DNA from: Rhizaria sp. SCN 62-66
Lineage: Eukaryota; Rhizaria, unplaced
DNA length: 47,264 bases
NCBI GenBank assembly: GCA_001724265.1
Contig: MEDY01000229.1
Span: 1 to 47,264, forward strand
Direction of reading: 5' to 3'
The number at the start of each line of letters is the position of its first letter. The first letter of the stretch is position 1. The position numbers and the translations under genes are program-made. The notes under the pieces are model-generated. The model saw only the letters and a program-made list of their open reading frames with translations. It searched no databases and was not told the origin of the DNA. Positions 22,344 to 31,475 of this stretch are shown here, piece by piece.

Positions 22344-24284
22344 ATGTCGTCCCTGCTGCACAGTCACGGGCTCGACGACTCGGACCTGGAGACGAGCTAT
22401 CTCACCGCCGCGTCCTCCTCCTCGTCCTCCGCCGCCGCGGCAGCCTCCGCCGCGGCCGCCGCGCGCCTGTTCCCGCGCTCCCCGAGCGACCCCGCGCACC
22501 CGCCGTCCTTTGCCGTCTCCGCCGACGCCGCCACCGGCTCCGGCTCGCACTCGCTCAGCGAGTCCGACCCGACGCGCCCGCCGTCGTGCCGCTCCCCCGC
22601 CTCAGTCGCCTCGCTGGCGTCCTCGGGCGCCGCGAGCTACGCCAACACGGACTCGGCGCTGGCCGCCTACGCAGCCGCGTCGGCCGCGTCCCTGACGCGC
22701 TACGGCAAGTCGGTCCCCTCGGCCGTGGGCGTCATCATGCCGCAGGCCTCGGGCCTCCGCGCGCGCGCCGCGCTGGCGTGGGCGCACTTCCTCGTTCACG
22801 CGCCCAAGGAGGCCTTCATCATGAAGAAGAACTACCGCCTGTTCTTGCTTGGCGCCTTCTTCCAGTACGTGCACTCGGTGGCGCACAACCTGGCCTACTT
22901 CCTCCACATCCCGAAGCAGCCGCTCTACGACCTGGGCTTCGCGGTGCTGCCGGCGATGCCGACGCCCGTGCAGATCGTGTCCGAGATCGCCTTCTTCATC
23001 ATCGTCGTCACCACGATCCTTTTCGCACTATCACCCTTTTTCCACGACAACATCGAGGACGTGCAGGCCTCGCTCCTTGCGGGCTCGCTCACAGCCTTCG
23101 CGCCCACCAACAGCAACAGCAACTATAACTCCGGCAGCTTAGGCTCGCCGCGCACAGGGAGCCGTCGCTTCAACAGTAACAGTAACGCGTTAACCAGCCC
23201 CGGCGGCTCCGTGCACCTGCCGACGCTGCGCAACTCCGCCTCGCACTCACAGGCCAGCCGCTCTGCCCTCGCGCTCAACGGCGGCGGCAACGGCAACGGC
23301 AACAACAACGACGACGACTACGACGGCGGCGTCCACAGCGGCGGCAACAACGGCAGCGCCTCCGAGCATCGCCAGCGCCACCGCGGCACGCACGGCACAC
23401 GTGGCGCTCATGGTCGTATGCTGACGCCGCCCAGCCTCGCCGTGTCGGCGTCCCTCAACCTCAACACGAACAACGCCCACGCCGGCGCCGTCACCGCCAA
23501 TGCCAGCGTCACCACCGTCGCCGGCTCCCCGACTCTCGCCCCCGCGGCGCTGTCGCCGTCTCCCCCGGCCGCCGCCTCCGCCTCCGCGGGAGCAGGAGGA
23601 GCCTCAGGGCTGCCCTCCGCCCTGGCCGTCCCTAGCAATGGTAGCGCCATCGGCACTGGCGGCCACTCGCTGCCGTCGTCGCCCTCTGGCAACAGCGCGA
23701 TGCGCGCGCTCGTGGCGGCGGACTACGCCACCAAGGCCGCCGCGGCCGCCGCCGACGGCGGGTCCGTCAACTGGACGGGCCCGAACCCGCCGCGGTACGT
23801 GGTGCTCTCGCTGGGCCGCTTCTTCGCCGTGCTGGTGCTGGCGCAGGCGATCCGCATCACGTGTTTCCTCGTCACCGCGCTGCCGGGGCCCAACTACCAC
23901 TGCCACCCGTTCTCGCCCCACTATGACCCGCCGACGACGGCGCTTGAGGTGCTCTTCCGCTCTGACGCCTTCTTCTCCTGCGGCGACCTCGTCTTCTCCT
24001 CCCACACGACCTTCATCGTGCTCTGCGCGCTCGCGTATCAGAAGTACGGCCGCATCGGCTGGCTCAAAAAGGCCTTCTGGGTGACCGTACTCTTCTTCGG
24101 CGGGCTCGTCGTGTCGGCGCATAAGCACTACTCGCTTGACATTGTTGTGGCCTTCTACACGGTACCGCTACTCTGGTACGCATACGACATCTACTGCCCC
24201 GACCTGGTGCCGAGCGAGATCGTCGCCTGGGAGGTCGCGCAGGCGCGCGCGCTAAACCCGCGCATCAACGACGTCCTTAACTGA
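22344..24284 (+). CDS. Sphingomyelin synthase-family (PAP2_C) integral membrane protein
   Basis: Single exon of 646 aa with start context GCCGCCATGT. The family moves a phosphocholine or related head group from a phospholipid to ceramide in Golgi or plasma membranes, using a His-His-Asp triad. The C-terminal half carries the family signatures: an R504-(x)-LPGPNYHC element, CGDLVFSSHTTF with His554, and HYSLDIVVAFY with His595 and Asp599. About six hydrophobic segments are seen: two at residues ~165-240, one at ~485-515, and three at ~555-615. The N-terminal 130 residues are Ser/Ala-rich. A Ser/Asn/Gly-rich insertion of more than 200 residues (about 245-470) sits between the second and third membrane segments. 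Family members are usually about 350-420 aa without it. The usual SGHT is SSHT here. The donor head group (choline, ethanolamine or inositol) cannot be decided from sequence. Confidence 0.87.
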   Translation: MSSLLHSHGLDDSDLETSYLTAASSSSSSAAAAASAAAAARLFPRSPSDPAHPPSFAVSADAATGSGSHSLSESDPTRPPSCRSPASVASLASSGAASYANTDSALAAYAAASAASLTRYGKSVPSAVGVIMPQASGLRARAALAWAHFLVHAPKEAFIMKKNYRLFLLGAFFQYVHSVAHNLAYFLHIPKQPLYDLGFAVLPAMPTPVQIVSEIAFFIIVVTTILFALSPFFHDNIEDVQASLLAGSLTAFAPTNSNSNYNSGSLGSPRTGSRRFNSNSNALTSPGGSVHLPTLRNSASHSQASRSALALNGGGNGNGNNNDDDYDGGVHSGGNNGSASEHRQRHRGTHGTRGAHGRMLTPPSLAVSASLNLNTNNAHAGAVTANASVTTVAGSPTLAPAALSPSPPAAASASAGAGGASGLPSALAVPSNGSAIGTGGHSLPSSPSGNSAMRALVAADYATKAAAAAADGGSVNWTGPNPPRYVVLSLGRFFAVLVLAQAIRITCFLVTALPGPNYHCHPFSPHYDPPTTALEVLFRSDAFFSCGDLVFSSHTTFIVLCALAYQKYGRIGWLKKAFWVTVLFFGGLVVSAHKHYSLDIVVAFYTVPLLWYAYDIYCPDLVPSEIVAWEVAQARALNPRINDVLN

Positions 24285-25543
24285 TGTGAGCTCTGAGACC
24301 GAGGACGGAGTGACTGACTGTGCGTACAGCAGAGCAGGCTGTGAGTTGAGGTATCCGTAACAGACTGTGAGCGAGTGGCGTCACAGCTGGTGACCGTAAG
24401 CTTAGATGTGTCAATGCTGAGTTCTTGCAGTTATTTGAGAAAGACAATTACATTAGTGTATAAGCTTATTAATAATATTATTCTGTTTTGTAGCTAATAT
24501 GTGTCTTACATTATGTAGTATACCTATTCGTAATCATTGTTTTCTCCAAAGGCCAATCGTGTCGTATGCAATACAATACATGTATCGTTTTGGACTGAGA
24601 AGTGCAGAAGACTTATTTTCATTTTGTTGATGTTTACATTTTGTATTTGATTGTTTTAGGTACGTATTGATGAGAACAAAACACTGATGAAACACACTAG
24701 AGCAACGGCATAATAAGTCACAGAAGCAACAACACAACTTAAAGTGTTGATGCTACAAAACTGCGCCTGCCAGAAAGTCGCTCTGATTTTGTGTGCGTAT
24801 ATGGACAAAGAGAGATGTAAGTATACTAATTAAAAAACGTATGTTACTGATTATATGTTAATTATCCTATATCTACCCCATACATGAAAGCGATATAAAA
24901 CAGCAGCGCTGTCGCAATACAACCAAGCGTGCACACACAACAACAGAGAAACAGCAATACTTGAGTTGTTAATGTTTGTGACGCAACTTGAAAATACAGC
25001 GTGAATGCGCTTTTTGTCCATCTAAGCGTCGTTAGAAGGCGACTGAGACGAAATCTAAGTACCCAGGACGTAGAGAGATACTTAGACGACGAGACTTGAC
25101 TAAGTGTGCAGTGATAGAACAAAACAAACACAAACACAAAAGCGACAAAACCATTGTCGCCTAGTTTCTGTTTTTTTTTTGCTTCTTTCTTTCTTTTTAA
25201 AAACGTTTCACTTCAGCTTTCATGCACACGCGCTCAGAGCGTTGAAAGAAACATGAAGCGAAACCAAGACAATACGGAGACAAAACTGATTGAGGAAACC
25301 AAAAGCAAGCCTAAAATACATCGAAACACAGTGATTAATCACACAACATCGCAGAAGCAAGAAGAAGACAAGACGAAAGCAAAACCACGCCGATCACATG
25401 CCCTTAGACGCTATCTAAGTGCCCCGCGCGCTTTGCCCCTCTCACTCATTCGAACTGTGCTATTCGTTCAGAACAGCTTCTGTTTCTTTCACTGCCCCTT
25501 GCGGTGCTCTTTCGCTGTTCATCGATGTTTCCTCGCTGCGCTT
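24285..25543. other. Convergent AT-rich spacer between sphingolipid synthase and kinase genes
   Basis: About 1.26 kb between two converging 3' ends. It is strongly AT-rich apart from the first ~100 bases. Short open frames here lack the GC-rich coding style of the window. I see no tRNA, no conserved RNA and no repeat of note, so this is most simply two 3' untranslated regions back to back. Confidence 0.5.
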
Positions 25544-28298
25544 TCACTGCTGCGGCTGCTGCTGCTGCTGCTGCTGCACGTCTGGCGCGGGCACGGCGGA
25601 GGGGTAGGCGGACTGCGGCGAGATCACGCCCACCGAGAGCAAGTACTCCAGTCCTTGCAGCGCGGCCGCCTCCCGCGGCGCCATGTCACGGAAGACGTGG
25701 ATGAGCCGCGCGATCGACGGGCGCTCTGCGGGGTCCTCGGACGTGCAGCGCGCGCACAGCAGCTTCATGTCGGCCAACACCTCCGTCTGCCAGTGTGGGT
25801 GCGGGGGTGGGAGTTAGTGTGGAGGGCATGCGAGAGCACAAAAGAGAAAGGAGTGGCATTGAGAGATGAATGAGTGTGATTGATGTGAAAACAGAGTGAA
25901 CATATCTTAACTCGAACAGATAGAAGAGGAAATAAGAGCTATTCCAATCTTACAATGCTTAATATTTAATAAATAGCCGTGATTATTACGTACAATGAGC
26001 CCAGCGTTGCAGAGCACCACCTCCTCAATTTCCTCCTCCTCATCTTCACAGTCGCTCTTTTCGTTGTTGTTGCTGTTGCGGCTCTTGCTAGCGGCAGCAG
26101 CAGCACGGCCATGCTTCTGACCGTGCGCGCTGCCCCCCGCCTTGTTGCTATGGGCAGCGGCGTTGCGCTCCCTGATCTGCTGCGCGAGCGTCACGACGGG
26201 CATCATGCGGGCCTCAATGACCATGAATGCGTCGGCCATCATAACGCCGAAGCCGTAGACGTCGGCCTTGGGGGTAAGTACCCCCTTAGCCGCGACCTCG
26301 GGCGCGCGGTAGCCGTCGGTGCCGATATTATTGCACACGCGGGTGGTCATGTCCGTGGCCAGACCCAGATCCAGCAGCTTCCAGACTTGCTTCGTGTCGG
26401 AGAAGCGCACGTTCTCGGGCTTGAGGTCGTTGTGCGAGATGCCTGAGTCGCAGGAAAGAATTATAAAATGCGAGAAAATGCGATAAAGGTGGATGTGTTA
26501 GCACTTAAAAACGTAATATTAACATAAAATACAACAAAATAAACTTGAATACTAACTTATTCGTAAATAATTGATAATGACGTGGTTATATATCGATATC
26601 GGTGAAAAGGATTGCGAGCGCCGTACCGAGGCGGTGGAGGTAGAGGATGGCGGTAGCGATATGCTCACCCAGCGCAGCCCAGGACCACGTCTGCAGCAGC
26701 GCCTGCTGGCGCGTGACGGCCAGCGAGTCGTCGAGCGAGAGTCCGTCGACGAACTCAAACACGATGCCAGGGCCGTGCGTGCCGTAGAAGCGCAGCAGGT
26801 ACGGGCACTTCCACGTCTCGATCTCGCTGTGTAGGCGATAGAATATCGTAAAAGAGACAAAATGAACATAAAGATCAGTATCTAAATCAAGACAAATAAA
26901 AATATAGAAATTGCAGAATTAAATCTGAATATAACACTTATTTCTCAATAATAATTCATATCGCCGCGATACATCCCGTGTCGAACGTACCGGTACATGA
27001 CGACCTCGTCGAAGCACGTCTCGAAGCTGTCCTTCCACTCGTCCCAGGAGCCCATGAGCGGGTACTTGACCACGACGCGCACCTCGCGCGGCGCGTGGCG
27101 CGCGGCCTCCGCGGCCGCCTCAGCGGCGGCCGCGGCGGCGGCCGCGGCGGCCGCGGCCTCCAGCTCGCGTGCCACGGTCAGCGCGTCGACGACGGGGGGC
27201 AGAGTGTGATTGTTGCCGTGTGCGGGGGTGGCGGGGGCGTGCGAATGCAGCAGCGACGCGGGCGCGTCGGAGCCGCTGCCGCTGCCGCCGTGGCCGTGGC
27301 CGTGGTCAGTGGTGGAGTGGAGACCGACGCTGGCGCTGTTGCTGAGGCCGCGGCCGCGTGTCGCGCGCGCCGCCGCCGCAGGCGCAGGTGTCGCAGCAAC
27401 AACGGCAGCAGCGGCGGCGGCGGTGGGAGCGGGCGTGGTCACACGGCGGGCCCCGCGGCCAGTAGCGGTAGTAGCGCTGGTGGCCGCGGCGGCCGCGGCG
27501 GCGGAGGCGCGGGTGGGGCGGCCGCCGGCCTTGGCCACGCTGCTGACGGCCGGGACAGCCACAGCCGCGGCAGTGACGGCGGCAGAGGCGCGGGTGCGGC
27601 GCGTGCCCTGCGTCTGCGAGTGGCCGTGCGCGGCAGCGGTTCCGGCGGTACGCGTGGCGGCGCGGCGCGTGCGCGGGTGCGCGTTCTCGTTGTTCTCACA
27701 GTCACTGCCATCGTCGCTGCCATCGCCGCCGTGGCCGTGGCGGTGGCGAGTGCAGCTCTCGTCGTCTTCGCCGTGCTCCTCGACGTCGCTGCCCGGGGCG
27801 TCGGGGTCCTCCACGCCAGAGTCGCACCCGCAGTCATCATTGCCGCAGGCGCTGCAGTGGCCCGAGGAAGAGGCGGCGGCGCTGGCGAGCGCGCGGCCGC
27901 CGCGGGCGCGTGTGGTACGCGTGGCCCGCGAGTTCCCGTTGCTATGACTTTCGCTGCTGCTGTTGTTGGTGGTGTCGTCGTTAAAGTCGGAGTCGCGGAC
28001 AAAAGACTCGTCGAGGTCGTTGCCGTCCCCGTCCTCGTCGTCGTCGTTGCTGTTGCTGTTGTTGTTGTTGTTGCGGCTGTTGTGCTGGCGGCGCGGCTGC
28101 TGCTCCTCCGCGATCGGCGCGAACGCGGGCGCGTAGCCGTGGGCCATCAGGTTGCGCGGGGGCAGCCCCGTCGCAGTTGCAGTTGCAGTCGCGGCGGCGT
28201 TGGCGGCGGAGGCGGAGGCACCTGCGGAGGCGGAGGCGGAGGCCACAGCGGAGGCCACGAGCTGCGCGCGGCGGCGCGTCATGGGTGTCTCCGCCACA

Positions 28299-28337
<39 letters not shown>

Positions 28338-29306
28338 GCGGTGGCGGGGCCGAGCGCGGCGGCGGTGCGGGCGGCGGCGCGCGCGGCGACGGCGTCGGCG
28401 GCGCGGTCCTGGCGGCCGATGGTCGACTCGGGCGGAACGGACATGACGCCCGAGTAGAGATACGAGTTAAACGAGTTGATGTCGATCTTGAGCGGGCGCA
28501 ACTCCTTGAGGTGCAACGCGTCGGCGTCGCGCGCGGGCCGCGTGGCCGACTGCGGCATCGCGAGCTTCTCGCGCGTCGCCAGCGGCGTGCGGGGCGTGTT
28601 GGGGTCGGTCAGGCGCGCCAGCACGGACACGCGGTTCGGGGTCACGGTCGGCGCGGCTAGACAGTCAACGATTTGGCGAGTGAAAACAATGTAAATAATC
28701 ACAAAAGAGTTAGGAAATCGTGGGTGTGAGAGATGACTGTGATTTGAGTCGACTATGATGGTCCACTAAAGAGAAACGTGAACGCGGACTGAAGGCGGAC
28801 AGTCGGCGGGCAGGGGCGCTCCGGGGATAGAAACAACATGAAAACGGCGCATAAAAGAAGGTTTGAAATACGATAGTAAAGCATAACGTACAATTCTTAG
28901 AGCTCTTAACTGGAGTGGTGCTGGAGTCGGCATCAGTGCTGGGCGCGGGGGCAGAAATGGCGTTGGAAGCGGTGCGGGCGCGCTTGAGAGTGGAGGTGTT
29001 GCCGGAGACGGTGCGCTTGAGCTGGTTGGTGGGCTTCTGGAGCCCGTCGGCGTGCGCGGTAGCATCGGGAAGGTGGCTGACCAGACGCACGTTCTTAAAC
29101 CGGAGATTGAATGTGTGTGAAAATGAGGGAAGGTGAGTTGGGAGCTCGTGAAAGAACAAACCGGAGCTGGGGCAGCACCTGGGTTGCCAAGAGGCCAGAT
29201 TGTAAGTATAGAAATAACGGGGAAATGACCGCGGCGTGGAGATAATATTATGAAACCAAATACGTACTTGCGTGAGGTCACCGAGTGCACGGCGATTAGA
29301 CGACAT
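25544..29306 (-). CDS. Protein kinase with N-terminal destruction-box-like motif, six exons
   Basis: Exons on the minus strand are 29306-29268, 29093-28892, 28656-26991, 26826-26627, 26442-25994 and 25786-25544. All phases agree and give 932 aa. Every intron begins GTACG. The first acceptor is AAG; the others end CAG or TAG. Kinase residues: VVVK with Lys611, helix-C Glu637/Glu639 (YREIETWKCPYLLRFYG, spanning an exon junction), HND Asp708 in ISHNDLKPENV, DLG Asp727, GTDGYRAPE ending at Glu751, ADVYGFGV, then the DPAERPS element of the last helices. HRD is HND and DFG is DLG. No glycine-rich loop is visible; an alanine-rich segment stands where it should be. A disordered insertion of ~60 residues lies in the C-lobe. 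Residues 5-13 (RRALGDLTQ) resemble the cyclin B destruction box. The long middle exon codes mostly low-complexity sequence. Kinase class is not decided. Confidence 0.86.
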
Positions 29307-29650
29307 GGGGTTGTTGAAACGCCAGTAAATGTCTTTTCGTCAACTTGGAGCCGTTGGAGCCGTTGATCATCTTGGGGTCGTTGGCAGCAGTTGGCGGCCC
29401 ACCACGGTCGGCGGTGGACACGGTCGTGACTGTGCTCCCGTTATGAAATACTACACAGTGCCGTATCCACCCGATAAAAAGGACTAAAATTTCGTGTCTG
29501 GGGGGTAACATTTAAACGAGTTTTTATATTTTTAATTATATTGTGCTTAGTACTCGCTGTATCTCTGTGTGGATATCCCTACTTTCGCGCCCTCGCCCTT
29601 CTCATTCCACAGCGAGAGCAAAGCAAGCCGTTTGCCGCTGCCATCAGACT
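29307..29650. promoter_or_regulatory. Compact divergent promoter between the kinase and TMEM218 genes
   Basis: Only 344 bases separate the two start codons, so both promoters must lie here. The stretch contains a direct repeat of GGAGCCGTT (29346-29363), further TTGG and CCGTT words, and an imperfect dyad CCACC...GGTGG near 29400. An AT-rich patch next to 29510-29545 precedes the TMEM218 side. I see no RFX X-box palindrome, which would have suited a ciliary gene. The repeats are seen; their binding role is only inferred. Confidence 0.4.
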
Positions 29651-30538
29651 ATGTTGCTGCCTCCTCTGCTCAAGATTGCCGGGCTCGGCGCCGGCACCTT
29701 CATCATTATCATGGCCATTGTCCTGGGCATCCTCATTGCTCTCGTCGGCTATCAAACCTCCAAGCCCTTGTACGTGACCTCCTCGCTCGACCGACGACTG
29801 TCTCCGCTTAACGACTCTGGCTTGCCACATCAAGCGTGTTCTAGCTCTCTACGATCTCTATTGTGCGATATTCTGTTCTTCATCTTCTTTTACTCTGTGC
29901 TATGGCTCTTTCTTGCATCGAGCTTGCTTTCTTTTCACTCCCTTTTCCTCCTCATGCTCGCAACCACTCACCCTACTCACGACCTTTCCCTCCCGCTTGC
30001 TCGCACGCATTTGGCGCGCTGCAGCCTGTTCATGCTGATCGGCATTCTTATCCCTGTCATCCTCATCATCGTCTTTGCCGCCGTGCCCAAGGGACCCCGA
30101 CCGGTACGTTCTGACTCTCAAACAACCAACTCACTTTCTTAATTCAACTCATGGTTGATCACTACTATATCCTTGACAGCATTTCTCGTTTGCTCGTCTA
30201 AATGCATAATACTTCACCAAATCGCAAAAAGACATTCGCTGTATCTATTCTTTTCTCCAGTGTTTTTCTCTCTCACGAATAATCAATCTCACCGTCCTTT
30301 GTAACTCTCATGGCTGTTGTCACCGTCCTTGCTTCTCTCTTCTATCTTCTATCTCTCGTCTCTCTTCCTCTCCGTCGCCCTCCGCGTCCAGCCGACGGAC
30401 CCGAACGAGAGCGGTGACCCTCTGTGGGGCACGCGCGTGGGCATTACAGTCATGCTGGCGCTGTGCGCCGCCGCGGGGCTAGGTATGGTTCTCATGCAGT
30501 ACGTCATGGCGCCAGTCAAGGCCAGCCGCTTGCGCTGA
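29651..30538 (+). CDS. TMEM218: TMEM218 homologue, three-exon small transmembrane protein
   Basis: Exons are 29651-29769, 30025-30103 and 30392-30538, joined in phase with GTACGT donors and CAG acceptors, giving 114 aa. Human TMEM218 is 115 aa, so the length matches. Three hydrophobic segments are at about residues 14-36, 41-60 and 83-105. The first starts with GLGAGTFIII, the second (LFMLIGILIPVILIIVFAAVP) ends in a Pro-rich loop, and the third ends VLMQYVMAPV, all aligning with the pattern of the animal protein. TMEM218 belongs to the ciliary transition zone and works with the Meckel syndrome/tectonic module. This homologue therefore implies a cilium or flagellum. No signal peptide is seen other than the first membrane segment. 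The assignment rests on length, topology and short motifs. The gene shares a short promoter region with the kinase gene. Confidence 0.78.
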
Positions 30539-30646
30539 GTGGAGTCGCCACACCACGCTACCACGTCACCAAGCAGACAGAGTACAGGGTGTAGAGTGCG
30601 CGTGCGGTGCGGCACGGCCCCGGTCAAGGCGGGGCGGCTGCGCTGA
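30506..30646 (+). repeat. Degenerate tandem copy of the TMEM218 terminal codons
   Basis: The 33 bases ending at the TMEM218 stop region (30508-30540) recur 108 bases downstream (30616-30648) with about 26 of 33 matches. In the coding frame the first reads APVKASRLR-stop and the second reads APVKAGRLR-stop at 30617-30646. A GTACGT donor-like site lies inside exon 3 at 30499, and an in-phase acceptor-like TAG ends at 30594. The second copy could therefore serve as an alternative last exon (30595-30646). Whether it is used is unknown. Confidence 0.55.
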
Positions 30647-30648
30647 GT

Positions 30649-31475
30649 GAGAGAGGAACGCAGTCCGTCCGTCATGACGCTGCCCGTTTGCGGTGATGAT
30701 AAGACGAAGCGAAGACTCAACTCGCGACAGTGAGATGCAGAACAGCTTTATTCATGGCTAGAATTGTCACAGTGATAATACTACTTGCAGCAGTTACTTA
30801 CAATTGCAAGGAAGCCATGAGAACAACAACGTTACTTAGACTTGATATTACTTTACATTAGCGACTTTTAATACACTAGTTCATTTAGAATCCTTGTTTC
30901 GTGCACATTGAGAATGAAACAACTACGTAGCTTGTTGTATAAAGTATTATTACTCATGAGTTCGCAAACGGTTTACATGTACTTGTACGTTTGCATATAT
31001 CGCCGCTCGAGCTGCCAGTTAGGCTAACCTTGTATGCAATGCAATGATGACACATGGAGAGAATATTAAACGTTAAACACAAACTGCGACAAAACCGGCA
31101 AAGGATTAAAGGGTAACCAGGCCGTCTGCGCCGTTTGCGACGTACATACGGATGTACTGGACTAATCTAACACTGAAGTAAGAGAGAAAGGGAGAGAAAA
31201 CGACTCGAAGTCACACTGTGCAGCCAACGTGACTGCTGTGGTAGCAGCTAAAACAGACACGAAACAGAGACAAATAGACATTGCTGCTGGTTTATCAGCT
31301 TTAATTAAAAAACATAAATACTAATTGAATAGCACTAACCGCAACATTGAAATCAAATAACAAATACAAAACCAAATCGGACGTTCTTAAAATGTGAAGT
31401 ACAGACACAGTAACCGGGAACCAGACAGGAACCATTCAATATTGAAGCTTAACTTTCAGCCAAAAAAGATAATTA
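30649..31475. other. Convergent AT-rich spacer between TMEM218 and the CNB-domain gene
   Basis: AT-rich stretch between two converging 3' ends. No open frame has local coding composition, and I see no tRNA, hairpin RNA or mobile element remnant. It presumably holds both polyadenylation regions. Confidence 0.5.

Noticed and set aside
25154-25873. Plus-strand open frame of 239 codons downstream of the sphingolipid synthase gene
   Set aside because: Its left part is AT-rich spacer and its right part is antisense to the last kinase exon. It has no domain and inconsistent composition.
26978-28660. Plus-strand open frame of 560 codons opposite the kinase gene
   Set aside because: It is the shadow of kinase exon 3 (28656-26991), whose splice phases and downstream kinase motifs support the minus strand.
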